A stretch of DNA of 64,000 nucleotides from Prochlorococcus sp. AG-402-A21 (GCA_003279655.1 QCHI01000007.1:16697-80696); one strand, 5' to 3'; positions 19,884-29,243 are shown, counted from the stretch's first letter. Notes: generated by a model not told the origin, from the letters alone. Translations and numbers: made by a program.

Positions 19884-20042
19884 ATGGATACACCTATTAC
19901 ACACATTAATATAATTAATGCAATCTTAGCCCTGTATGTTATTGGTTACCAAATATCAATATGTTGTGATTGGAGCTGGATTCCAATGAGCAAGGAAGAT
20001 TATCAACTTCCTTATCAAGATAAGTGGAGTAACCTCAGTTGA
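19884..20042 (+). CDS. 52-aa small hypothetical protein (not in ORF track)
   Basis: MDTPITHINIINAILALYVIGYQISICCDWSWIPMSKEDYQLPYQDKWSNLS. Confidence 0.5.
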   Translation: MDTPITHINIINAILALYVIGYQISICCDWSWIPMSKEDYQLPYQDKWSNLS

Positions 20043-20235
20043 TGATACTTTATATCTTTTACCAATTTAGTTATAATTAGTAAGCAAATCTCCAATATCA
20101 TTATTTTTAAATATATTTATCCATTTACCACATAAAAGTTCAATAGAAGTATCTATTAGTTTTAACTTCAAGTGGGTTTAAAACTTAAAAATAATAGATT
20201 AATTACAAAAATAGTAGATTAATCATTTAGAAAAA

Positions 20236-20412
20236 TCAAATGTTTTGAACAACATGAAATAGTCCAAATGAATAACCTCCGATCAGTATCCATCCAAGTA
20301 TTGCTGATATTATTGTAGACCTTCTGTTGTGCCTTCTGATTGCATTCTCTATCATTTCATTGACATCATCTCTATTTATTAAATTTGTAGATTTTGGATT
20401 TGTAGAAGTCAT
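20236..20412 (-). CDS. 58-aa small single-TM protein (not in ORF track)
   Basis: MTSTNPKSTNLINRDDVNEMIENAIRRHNRRSTIISAILGWILIGGYSFGLFHVVQNI. Confidence 0.6.
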   Translation of the reverse strand: MTSTNPKSTNLINRDDVNEMIENAIRRHNRRSTIISAILGWILIGGYSFGLFHVVQNI

Positions 20413-21047
20413 TTGTTTTCTGTAAATTTAATGATTTGAGATCATTTGATTAATCTATGCCTGAACAAATTCAATAAGATCATGGATTTGTTGAGGAAGA
20501 GAGTTGGTGCCAGACTTATTAGCGATACAGGCTTAGTACCGACAAATGATGGCGACAATAACTTTTTGTATGTAAATATTTGTTAAGACTATAATGGAAT
20601 TTTTTGGATGTTGTGTAGGTAAAATCACTTTAATGTGATTTTGAGCATGAATCGTTATCCGTTGGCTGCAGTTTTGTTGTTTTCTTGATTTCATTTGATC
20701 GACTAAGGAGGACTCGATTTTTCATTTGTTCCAAAATTAAGCAAGGCACAAAGTATGTTCTAATACTTATCGTTCTAATATTTCATAGTTAATTTTTTAT
20801 TCACTCTTTCCTCATTCAACCTAACGATAATAGTTTCTTCTCCTGCGCTTTCTTTTCCTTTAATTTTAATGGCAGAAACAAAATCATTACTAATCAATCA
20901 CCTATTTAGATAGATCAGCAGTTAGAAAGGCAATAGTTTATATTTTTGAGTTCTCAATATATTGTTGCGATATCTAATCTTTATATAAGAAACATCTGTT
21001 TTCTTTTTAGTTCTATAATTCAGTAAAGTATATATATTATTAGTATC

Positions 21048-21500
21048 TTAATTATATTCATTATTGTCAGTTTCATTCCTTTCTAAAAGCTTTCTAGTAA
21101 GATAAGAATATGAAGCTTGATGTTTTTCTTTCCATTCTTTATGTTCTTTTATTTGCTTTTTTAATTTTTCTAAACTTTCTTTTTCTTCTGGATAAACTCT
21201 CTCTAAGTATTCAGGACTTAAATTTATATTACCTTCAAACTCATAAACCATTTCCTCGAAAGATTCGCATATCCCAAGCACGTCTGCCATGAAATCCTCA
21301 AACTCATCAATTTTTAACTCTTGAAGAACTTTTCTTAATTTACTTTGGCTGGATTCTTCTGGCTCCCATTCTTTTTTTAACACATGAAGAAGATTTAGTT
21401 GCCCAATTCTGTCAAGAAGATCCCACTTGGATGCATCATCTGCTGAGTAAAAATAGGAACCATCTCCAGATTGGTAGAACTTGCCTCTTTCTATATCCAT
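21048..21500 (-). CDS. Acidic hypothetical protein
   Basis: 150 aa, strongly charged with coiled-coil-like C-terminus. Confidence 0.65.
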   Translation of the reverse strand: MDIERGKFYQSGDGSYFYSADDASKWDLLDRIGQLNLLHVLKKEWEPEESSQSKLRKVLQELKIDEFEDFMADVLGICESFEEMVYEFEGNINLSPEYLERVYPEEKESLEKLKKQIKEHKEWKEKHQASYSYLTRKLLERNETDNNEYN

Positions 21501-21656
21501 TTATATTAAATCTTTTTTAAAAGGTTTATTTTGATAATACATTTGATTTTCTTTGTTAATAACTAAATTAGACTCTTTTTCAAGTAATCAATTTTGTTCT
21601 ATTTTATAAGTCTTAGGATAGCATTCCTTTTGAATTCTTTCTGTATTTTTGATCAT
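21501..21656 (-). pseudogene. Possible small gene interrupted by one in-frame TGA, abutting the downstream ORF
   Basis: MIKNTERIQKECYPKTYKIEQN*LLEKESNLVINKENQMYYQNKPFKKDLI; same frame on both sides; TAA immediately precedes the ATG of the 21048..21500 ORF. Confidence 0.35.
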
Positions 21657-21720
21657 TTTTAGATTTATTATTTATTCATTCGTTAAATTCATCTTATATT
21701 CAGAGTTATTAATTATTATT

Positions 21721-22122
21721 TTAATCAAAGAAATCCAATGGAAATGGACCAATTGTTTTTGTATTTAATGAATTATCAAAATTTTGACAACTAATTAATA
21801 TACCTTCTCCCAAGCCAAATTCAATTCTAGCGTGGATTTCACCTGTTTTTTGGTTTGCCTTTAAAAATATTGGACCATCCTTTCTAGGTATGGTGATGCA
21901 TCTCATCTCATCGTATTCAAACTTTTGTTCTATTTTTCTAATTGCATTTATTCCTTTTTTCAATGAAGGAGACATGACTCCTATAGTTAACCATTCTGAT
22001 TTATTAATAATATTTATAAGTTCTGTCAAGAGTAGTTTTGACTGTTCTTTTGTTAGTTTAGGAGCCGATCTCAATTTATTAAGGTCTTCTAATCTCCTTA
22101 TATCAATATGTTTTGTAGTCAT
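21721..22122 (-). CDS. Hypothetical protein
   Basis: 133 aa with protein-like composition: MTTKHIDIRRLEDLNKLRSAPKLTKEQSKLLLTELINII. Confidence 0.65.
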   Translation of the reverse strand: MTTKHIDIRRLEDLNKLRSAPKLTKEQSKLLLTELINIINKSEWLTIGVMSPSLKKGINAIRKIEQKFEYDEMRCITIPRKDGPIFLKANQKTGEIHARIEFGLGEGILISCQNFDNSLNTKTIGPFPLDFFD

Positions 22123-22365
22123 TTAAACATTTTTCTTTCTATGTTATCAGCCAGAGAAACTTTCGATCTTTTAATAAAAGCCATGTTTATATTTACTTGT
22201 TCTTTGATTTATTGTTGATTGTCCACATTAATTAAAACTAATATATATGGAATAAAAGTTAATAATACTATATCTAAAACAATCATTATCTAATAATATA
22301 CTTTGTTCTAGCTAGAACTTTTCAACTTTAAATCAGATAGTAAAATAGGATTTTTTTAGTCTATC

Positions 22366-22557
22366 TTAATTAAGATTGTTAGATTCTTTTATCCTCCTGG
22401 ATTCATGCAGTCGTTCCAATTCGTTATAGACTGCACGTAAGGTTTTTTGTAAATGATCTGAATTCTCGATTGCTCCAAGCGAACTCATGGCTTTTATGAG
22501 GCTTTCTTTTGCTTCTATCAAACCCCGACATTGCGTGCTACCAGCTTCAGAGGACAT
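22366..22557 (-). CDS. Small helical hypothetical protein
   Basis: 63 aa: MSSEAGSTQCRGLIEAKESLIKAMSSLGAIENSDHLQKTLRAVYNELERLHESRR. Confidence 0.55.
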   Translation of the reverse strand: MSSEAGSTQCRGLIEAKESLIKAMSSLGAIENSDHLQKTLRAVYNELERLHESRRIKESNNLN

Positions 22558-22727
22558 CTTTATGAGAATTGGTGGTTTGTAGAGTTATTATATCTATTCT
22601 TTTAAATGATTAATTCTCTTTCAACTTTTTAAATTGTTATTTTTATTATTTCTTTAACTTCACTTTAGATTCTTAGGCTTGACGAAGCCAGTTTTTGTAA
22701 TTAAAAACAAAATTAAGACTTTATATT

Positions 22728-23000
22728 TTGATGGAAAAAGTAGAAAACTTAGACGGCCCTATTGGTTGGCTTATCGATCCTCACAATAAATGGGCCATTC
22801 ATTTTGACGTTAAAAAGCTAACTAATGAAAAGAGCTCTGAAGATTACACTATTGATATGTGGGGAGTTGTTCCAAACGCTAAATCTATGAAATTTAAAAG
22901 TAGAAGAAAGGTCACGAAACAAGACTCATTAAAGACATGGAATCAATTGCTTGAATCAAATTGGGTTGAGTTTGATTTTGATAAAAAACAAACAGCTTAA
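22728..23000 (+). CDS. Hypothetical protein
   Basis: 90 aa: GPIGWLIDPHNKWAIHFDVKKL ... SLKTWNQLLESNWVEFDF. Confidence 0.6.
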   Translation: MMEKVENLDGPIGWLIDPHNKWAIHFDVKKLTNEKSSEDYTIDMWGVVPNAKSMKFKSRRKVTKQDSLKTWNQLLESNWVEFDFDKKQTA

Positions 23001-23071
23001 AAATCATTTAATTTAATGGGCATTATCTTTTATTCTAGTTACTATTAATTCATGTATTTATGGTTTGAAAA

Positions 23072-23332
23072 TTGCTTAATTTTTTCTATAAACTTTTCAA
23101 ATTATTAATTATTTTTTCAGCTGTAATTACTGGATGGACTTCGATTATATTGTTATCTAACACTACATTTAATTTAGAGATTAAGGATCTGATGGCTAAG
23201 ATGTATTTGAATCAAAAGAATTTCATTTTCAATGTTAAGGATCTATCACTTTTATTAGTAAAAGATGCTAATGAGCGTTTCTCTGAAAGGGATCAAAGAA
23301 ACTTTAGAATTAATCAGGCTAAGAATAAATAA
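23072..23332 (+). CDS. Small membrane-anchored hypothetical protein
   Basis: 86 aa with N-terminal TM segment; non-ATG start possible. Confidence 0.5.
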   Translation: MLNFFYKLFKLLIIFSAVITGWTSIILLSNTTFNLEIKDLMAKMYLNQKNFIFNVKDLSLLLVKDANERFSERDQRNFRINQAKNK

Positions 23333-23417
23333 AGATGATACTTATATTCTTATGTTTAATAAACGTTTAAAACTATTAATATAAATTGGTATTTTATTAA
23401 TCTAGAGAGTTAAAAAA

Positions 23418-23882
23418 TTGTCAAGTAAAACACTTTATTTAGCCTCTCCATATGGCTTTTCTGAACACTGGAGATCAAAACTTTTACCGGATTTTATTAA
23501 TAAGTTTGAGTCCATGGGAGTAGAGGTTTTGGAACCTTTTTCCCGTAATGGCAATATAGATTTTTCTACTTCTGGCTGGGCTAATAAAGTTGCATGCTCA
23601 AACATGAGTGATCTGAGGCAATCTAATGGTTTTTTTGCAATAGTTAATGGAACCCCTCCTGATGAGGGTGTCATGGTTGAACTTGGAATAGCCATTGCTC
23701 TAGAAAAACCTATATTTTTATTTAGAGATGATTTTCGTAAATGTACTGATTCTGATGAATACCCCCTTAACTTAATGATTTTCTTGGGAATTCCTTCTGA
23801 TTCATGGAAAGATTTTTATTATTCCTCCATTGATGAGTTTGATTGTGAAAATAAAGCTTTTTATAAATGGTTAATAAATTAA
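23418..23882 (+). CDS. Nucleoside 2-deoxyribosyltransferase-like protein
   Basis: LYLASPYGFSEHWRSKLLPDF and GTPPDEGVMVELGIAIALEKPIFLFRDDFRK. Confidence 0.8.
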   Translation: MSSKTLYLASPYGFSEHWRSKLLPDFINKFESMGVEVLEPFSRNGNIDFSTSGWANKVACSNMSDLRQSNGFFAIVNGTPPDEGVMVELGIAIALEKPIFLFRDDFRKCTDSDEYPLNLMIFLGIPSDSWKDFYYSSIDEFDCENKAFYKWLIN

Positions 23883-23983
23883 TCTAATATTCTTTTATTA
23901 CTTTAACAAGAATATTTTTATTTTTAGTACTGTATCTATATGATAAAGTCGATTTTTAAAATTTCTTTTATTTTATTTAGCAA

Positions 23984-24829
23984 ATGAAGGATGTTTTTTT
24001 TGACTTGGATAATATAAGGATAGAAATATCTTTTAAATCATTTGTAGAACTTCGTAAACTCCTATTTTTCTGTCAGGAAAATAATCTTTTAAAAATAAAT
24101 ATACCTTGTAAAAATAACTTGAAAAAAGATTTTCTATTAGAATCAGTTAAGATTTCAAAAGAAGAATTTCCAAATATTGATATTATTCCTCATTTTAGTA
24201 TTCTTCATGAATTTAAAAGAAATAGGATTAATACTCAGGAGTCTTTTATTAAATTTCTTCAGGATGTGGCCCATTTAGGTTGCAAGCAAGTACTTCTTGT
24301 TTCTGGTTCTCAAAAAAGGTCTACTTTCGATTCTGTTGATGCTTTAAATTATCTTAAAGTTAATACTCTATTATTTAATCAAGATATTTCTATTGGCGTA
24401 GCATTTAATCCTTATCTACCTAACTGTTTGTTTGATGAAGAGATTATAAGATTAGAAAAGAAACTTCATTCAGGTTTAGTAAGTTCTATCTGGATTCAAT
24501 TTGGCACGGACTATCAACTTCTCAAAAGTAGGATGGAAGTCTTATCAGATATAATATCAAGGTCTATGGTGAATAATTCTAAAACCTCAAAGATCATTCT
24601 ATTTGGCAGTATTTTGATTCCTTCTAAACAATTTTTAGCTAGATTTAGGTACAGACCATGGAAAGGTGTTTATTGTTCCAGTAACTTTTTAGAATCAGTA
24701 GACTTTGCTAGCAATTTAGTATTGAAGTTATTAACAACTTATAAAGAAAATCAAATTTACCCAATAATTGAAACTAATATTTCTACTGCAGATCATTTGA
24801 GGAAATTAAAAACTACTCTGAATTTATGA
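23984..24829 (+). CDS. MTHFR-superfamily-like protein (divergent)
   Basis: IDIIPHFSILHEFKRN ... FLQDVAHLGCKQVLLVSGSQKRSTFDSVDALNYLKV and GVAFNPYLPN...LEKKLHSGLVSSIWIQFGTD resemble the MetF TIM-barrel core. Confidence 0.55.
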   Translation: MKDVFFDLDNIRIEISFKSFVELRKLLFFCQENNLLKINIPCKNNLKKDFLLESVKISKEEFPNIDIIPHFSILHEFKRNRINTQESFIKFLQDVAHLGCKQVLLVSGSQKRSTFDSVDALNYLKVNTLLFNQDISIGVAFNPYLPNCLFDEEIIRLEKKLHSGLVSSIWIQFGTDYQLLKSRMEVLSDIISRSMVNNSKTSKIILFGSILIPSKQFLARFRYRPWKGVYCSSNFLESVDFASNLVLKLLTTYKENQIYPIIETNISTADHLRKLKTTLNL

Positions 24830-25079
24830 TTCCATAGGATACATAAATAAAATTTAGTTTATACAAATATTTTTTATTATTTTCAATTTGTTTATATAAA
24901 GTTTAAAAATTTGCTTTAACTATATTGATTCTCAAATTAAATTGACCATTATTATATATAAATAGCTCTTTTTCTTAAAGCTCTATTTAAAACTGAATTA
25001 ATGGTTTGAAGGGATTCATCTCCATTTTCTTGCTCTAAAGAAGTAGACTTGAGGTGGTATAAAAATTAGTTTCACTATC

Positions 25080-25394
25080 TTAGTTGGCTAGATAATTGAT
25101 TAAACATGTAAGCAACAGAAACAAGAGCAGTTGTGAATTTCTTTTAACCCTCCCCCATCTTTCTTTATGAATCACCTCCGCTTTTGTTTTGGAAGTGAAT
25201 ATTGCTCTTTCTTTTATAGGAAGGATTATTTCGATATTTGGACAACTAATTAACGATTTCATCTGTTCTACTTTTGCTTTGAAGATCCAGTAATCAACTC
25301 TTACTCCATATTTAGTGTCTCACTCTTGTTCCCTTTTTTTCTTGGTTACTGTGAGATGTTTATCCCATTCTTCACGGTCGATTGAAATTTCCAT
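25080..25394 (-). pseudogene. Possible small gene interrupted by one in-frame TGA (25320-25322)
   Basis: MEISIDREEWDKHLTVTKKKREQE*DTKYGVRVDYWIFKAKVEQMKSLISCPNIEIILPIKERAIFTSKTKAEVIHKERWGRVKRNSQLLLFLLLTCLINYLAN in a single frame. Confidence 0.4.
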
Positions 25395-25412
25395 TAATTT
25401 ATTTAAAGCGAA

Positions 25413-25625
25413 TTGATTAAAATGTTTTCATCAAGAAAAAAAACAGTTCAAAAAATAGCTCCTCAGTCAAATTCTTTCGCTGAAGATACTTTTTTGCTTA
25501 GGAGAGGCTCTGAAGCAACTAGGTATAAGGTTGCGGCTTTAATGATGTTTATCGCTGGCTTTGGCTTACTTACTTTGGGAACTTGGATTCTAAACGATTT
25601 TAATTTTCTTACTTTTACTAATTAA
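25413..25625 (+). CDS. Small single-TM protein
   Basis: 70 aa: MIKMFSSRKKTVQKIAPQSNSFAEDTFLLRRGSEATRYKVAALMMFIAGFGLLTLGTWILNDF. Confidence 0.65.
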   Translation: MIKMFSSRKKTVQKIAPQSNSFAEDTFLLRRGSEATRYKVAALMMFIAGFGLLTLGTWILNDFNFLTFTN

Positions 25626-25750
25626 GTAAGTAATTAACTTGATACTTCTTTATCTAAAAAAGCATTTTATTAAAAAATAAGAACTACTTTTGAATGTAAT
25701 TGATAAATTATTTCTTATGTATCCTAGGGTTATGAAATAACTCATTTTTA

Positions 25751-26086
25751 ATGTCAAATTCCTGGGATAATTATTTTGCTCATTTTTCGGACTGGGATGA
25801 TGCTCATTGTTTTAATGTAAGGTTGGAATTGAAATTTGAAGATGAATTAAAGAGACTAGGTTATGTTGAATATGTTAATTCGGATGAGATGTTTCTATTA
25901 GATAATAATATTTCTAATCAAAGCCTCCCTAAAAGTAAAATCTATAAAAAAAATAAGAACGAAATCTTATTAAGTTTTGAAGTTCCTTATGATTGGTCAA
26001 TTGATACAGATTGGGAGGATAAAGCTCTTGTTCTTCTTGGATTATCAGATGAGTGGGTCATAGACTCAGCAGTTGAAGACAAATAA
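25751..26086 (+). CDS. Acidic hypothetical protein
   Basis: 111 aa: MSNSWDNYFAHFSDWDDAHCFNVRLELKFEDELKRLGYVEYVN. Confidence 0.65.
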   Translation: MSNSWDNYFAHFSDWDDAHCFNVRLELKFEDELKRLGYVEYVNSDEMFLLDNNISNQSLPKSKIYKKNKNEILLSFEVPYDWSIDTDWEDKALVLLGLSDEWVIDSAVEDK

Positions 26087-26140
26087 ATAATTATTTTCTT
26101 ATGCTTTTCAAATTATATTTAAAATAAATTTTATTCATGT

Positions 26141-26419
26141 TTATGAGTAAAAAATAAGTGCAAGACCTTTTTGAGTTAAATAAAACTCTTTCTCTTCTCG
26201 GCTTAAATCCATTGCCAACTCCTCCCCTTCTTTAATTGCCAGCTCATAAGGAGGTTTTGAAGGAGAAATTCCTTTATAAATTGCTGCAATACCCAATGGA
26301 GTTGCATTCCATGCGAAATTAGCTGTTTCTCCTATCGGCGGCTGGTTTAAGGCTTCTTCAAGAAGATTACATGAATTTGATTTAGGTCGAGTTGTTGTTG
26401 ATGTCATGTTTATATGCAA
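26141..26419 (-). CDS. Hypothetical protein
   Basis: 92 aa: LLEEALNQPPIGETANFAWNATPLGIAAIYKGISPSKPPYELAIKEGEELAMDL. Confidence 0.55.
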   Translation of the reverse strand: MHINMTSTTTRPKSNSCNLLEEALNQPPIGETANFAWNATPLGIAAIYKGISPSKPPYELAIKEGEELAMDLSREEKEFYLTQKGLALIFYS

Positions 26420-26597
26420 GATTTCTTATAAAAAAAACTTTTGAGTGATCCTTAGAAGAAGATATACTTCCACTTTCTAGTACATTGAATTGTTTTATGC
26501 GTGAATTTTGTTGATCTCTGCATTCTTTATAATGCCCAACTCTTTTATTGTTCTCAACCCTAGATAGATTAATTAAATCAATTAAAAAATATTCTTA

Positions 26598-26993
26598 TTA
26601 CTTATCTTGCATTTCTTTTTGGAATAAAATAAATTGTTTAAATTGTTCAAATAACTCTTCATTATAATTTCCCTTTTGTTCGGATAAATCTAACTCTGGA
26701 TTATGTGTATTTTTTTTTGTGTTGTAAATTATACCTTTATCTGAGATTAATTCATCAAGATCATTATATTTAAAGGTTGAACTACTCATTCTATTTTGAT
26801 TGCCATATAATTTCTTTCTAATTAAATTATTTGAATTTTGAAGATTAAAACAACCTCTTGCTATTAATGCCTCTTCAACTAAGATCCCTACAACTTTTGA
26901 TTGGCTTAATTTTTCTTCGGTTGCAATTTTAGTGATTGTCTCTTGAGCATTAATTGAAGGAAGATAGCCAATTCTTTTTCTTAATGAGGGCAT
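26598..26993 (-). CDS. Possible ribbon-helix-helix-like DNA-binding small protein
   Basis: RKRIGYLPSINAQETITKIATEEKLSQSKVVGILVEEALIARG resembles a strand-helix-helix CopG-type module. Confidence 0.5.
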   Translation of the reverse strand: MPSLRKRIGYLPSINAQETITKIATEEKLSQSKVVGILVEEALIARGCFNLQNSNNLIRKKLYGNQNRMSSSTFKYNDLDELISDKGIIYNTKKNTHNPELDLSEQKGNYNEELFEQFKQFILFQKEMQDK

Positions 26994-27080
26994 ACATACA
27001 TACCTATTTGACTAGAAATTTAATTTACTTTACCTTTTGGGTGAATTAAAATATTATATTTATTTCTTGATGTAAGATTT

Positions 27081-27257
27081 TTAAAAGATCCAATCGTCTA
27101 ACATTATTTTAGATTTCTCCATTTCATTGTTAGCTTTAAGTTCATTTATTCTTTTTAGCGCTGAATATGCCATTTCTCCTTTTTCCCAAAAACGAATGTG
27201 ATTTATAGGGCTTATAAGATTAGATTCATTCCCAGAATTTGTGGTTTTTTTAGCCAT
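27081..27257 (-). CDS. 58-aa small hypothetical protein (not in ORF track)
   Basis: MAKKTTNSGNESNLISPINHIRFWEKGEMAYSALKRINELKANNEMEKSKIMLDDWIF. Confidence 0.55.
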   Translation of the reverse strand: MAKKTTNSGNESNLISPINHIRFWEKGEMAYSALKRINELKANNEMEKSKIMLDDWIF

Positions 27258-27426
27258 TATAAAAAACGAGTGATATATTAAGTTGAATTAAATAGTTATG
27301 TTTTTTCCACAATAGACTATTGACGTGTTCTTCTATTGAAAATAAAAAATATTGTGAAACAAATACTTTATAAACTTAGTATTTAAAACAGTAGATTTTT
27401 TAAGATATAACTTTGATAAATGAACT

Positions 27427-27642
27427 TTAGTGCTTTTTATCTTCAGGAAATTCGGGTTTCTCTTTCTTTTTTCTCCTTCCGTCTGAAAGCTCTAGTAAAG
27501 TTGAAAGTTGTTCATATACTGATCTTAGTGATGACAACTCTGGAAGCAAACCGTCGTTTCTTAGATCTTCATCCATATATCTCAGCTCTTGTCTCACGTA
27601 GGACAGAATAGATTTTGCTTCGTCTCTTTTTGGGCCAGCCAT
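27427..27642 (-). CDS. Small charged protein, paralog A of a window-internal pair
   Basis: MAGPKRDEAKSILSYVRQELRYMDEDLRNDGLLPELSSLRSVYEQLSTLLELSDGRRKKKEKPEFPEDKKH; clearly related to the ORF at 30684. Confidence 0.8.
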   Translation of the reverse strand: MAGPKRDEAKSILSYVRQELRYMDEDLRNDGLLPELSSLRSVYEQLSTLLELSDGRRKKKEKPEFPEDKKH

Positions 27643-27849
27643 ATTTTTTTTATTTTTTGAAAAGATACAACAAAAATGAACTGAATTAAGATTTCAACTG
27701 CGTATCAAGACAATATGTTTCTAGGCTAAAAAGAAAATTATTTAATTTAAATCATAATCTTCTTTTTATTTTTTAGAATTCAACCATTGACTCAATCAAT
27801 AAAAGTAATAAATAAATAATTTATATATTATTTTATTAAACTTAAATTA

Positions 27850-29079
27850 TTGGAACTTTATTATTTGATGATTTCTGATCTTGTCATTATTGGTGGTGGT
27901 GCCTCTGGTTTTATGGGGGGGATCACTGCAATTAGTAATGGACTTAGATCTGTTGTAATACTAGAAGGAACCTCTAAGGTTCTTGAAAAAGTTAGAATTA
28001 GTGGAGGCGGTAGGTGTAATTTAACTAACTCATGTGCGGAGATTTCTAATCTGGTTGATAATTATCCGAGAGGAGAAAAGCAATTATTAGGATTGTTTAA
28101 TCAATTTTCTACAACCGATGCTTTTGATTGGTTTCAGAAGAAAGGACTTAGTCTTAAAGTAGAGAAAGATGGACGAGTGTTTCCTAGTTCAGATTCTTCT
28201 GATGATGTTATAAAATGCTTGAGAGCTGTTGCAAAAAAATCTGGCATTAAGGTAGTCACTAATTCTCATGTAAAGCAAATAAGCAAAATTAAAGAAGGCT
28301 TTAACTTATTAGTTAAAGGAAAAAAATTTTATAAAGCAAAAAATATTTTGATTTGTACCGGTGGTCATCCCAGTGGACGTAGATTAGCAAAAAGACTTGG
28401 GCACACAATTATTAAACCTGTTCCATCTCTTTTTTCTTTTTCTACTTCTGAACAATCATTAAAATCTTGTGCTGGTATAACTTTAGATGTTCAGATTAAA
28501 CTTACTGTTAATAATAAAAATTATTCTGAAGCAGGTCCTATTTTGATTACTCATAAAGGCTTTAGTGGGCCTGTTATATTGAGACTTTCTTCTTTTGGAG
28601 CTAGGAGTCTACACACAAATAAATATAATGCTAAATTAAGAATAAATTGGCTTTGTATGAGTGAGAATGAAGCCAGGTTAATACTCGATTTATATAAATT
28701 AGAAAATGGTAACAAACTTGTATTTAATTATAAACCTTTTAAAAGATTACCAAGAAGCCTATGGAGGGCTCTTCTTCGAAGCTTAAATATTAATTGTCAA
28801 TTAAAATGGGCGGATTTATCTAAAAGCGAAAAAGAGTCTTTGATTAAATGTTTAACAATTAATCACTATTTAATAAATAGTCGTGGTCCTTTTGGCGATG
28901 AATTCGTAACTGCTGGTGGAGTATCACTTAAGGAAATTAATTTTAAAACTATGGAAAGTAAGATCTGTAAGGGTCTATTCTTCGCAGGAGAGGTTCTAGA
29001 TATTGATGGTATTACAGGTGGTTTTAATTTTCAACATTGCTGGACAAGTGGCTGGGTAGCAGGTAATTCTATGATTTAA
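27850..29079 (+). CDS. NAD(P)/FAD-dependent oxidoreductase, HI0933/YhiN family (true start may be the internal ATG at 27868)
   Basis: DLVIIGGGASGFMGGITAI, RISGGGRCNLTNS, FAGEVLDIDGITGGFNFQHCWTSGWVAG. Confidence 0.9.
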   Translation: MELYYLMISDLVIIGGGASGFMGGITAISNGLRSVVILEGTSKVLEKVRISGGGRCNLTNSCAEISNLVDNYPRGEKQLLGLFNQFSTTDAFDWFQKKGLSLKVEKDGRVFPSSDSSDDVIKCLRAVAKKSGIKVVTNSHVKQISKIKEGFNLLVKGKKFYKAKNILICTGGHPSGRRLAKRLGHTIIKPVPSLFSFSTSEQSLKSCAGITLDVQIKLTVNNKNYSEAGPILITHKGFSGPVILRLSSFGARSLHTNKYNAKLRINWLCMSENEARLILDLYKLENGNKLVFNYKPFKRLPRSLWRALLRSLNINCQLKWADLSKSEKESLIKCLTINHYLINSRGPFGDEFVTAGGVSLKEINFKTMESKICKGLFFAGEVLDIDGITGGFNFQHCWTSGWVAGNSMI

Positions 29080-29153
29080 AATACTTATTAATTTATCAGA
29101 ATTCTTATAAGTTTAGAATTTTCAATATCGTAGATAAAATTTAAATTAAATTT

Positions 29154-29243
29154 CTAGCCAAGTGATGCGATAAGTGCTGGTATCGCTATTGCTATTAGAC
29201 CTACAGCAGCTGTAGCAGTAAGTAATGATGTGCTCACACTCAT
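29154..29243 (-). CDS. 29-aa hydrophobic single-TM peptide (not in ORF track)
   Basis: MSVSTSLLTATAAVGLIAIAIPALIASLG. Confidence 0.45.
   Translation of the reverse strand: MSVSTSLLTATAAVGLIAIAIPALIASLG

Noticed and set aside
20067-20171. 34-aa minus-strand ORF LKLKLIDTSIELLCGKWINIFKNNDIGDLLTNYN
   Set aside because: TTG start only, no supporting signal; chance ORF in AT-rich DNA cannot be excluded.
20440-20720. Spacer with AAAATCAC/GTGATTTT hairpin (about 20621-20642)
   Set aside because: Stem is only 8 AT-rich bp with no T-tail; not enough to call an sRNA or terminator.
24950-25065. Minus-strand frame LKSTSLEQENGDESLQTINSVLNRALRKRAIYI
   Set aside because: No start codon and stops immediately upstream; possible gene remnant, too short to support.
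26420-26590. Open minus-strand frame (…NNKRVGHYKECRDQQNSRIKQFNVLESGS…) upstream of the 92-aa ORF
   Set aside because: No usable start codon, and overlaps the start of the 92-aa ORF; could be a remnant but evidence is weak.
27420-27611. 63-aa plus-strand ORF
   Set aside because: Antisense to the convincing paralog at 27427..27642(-), which has a relative at 30684.
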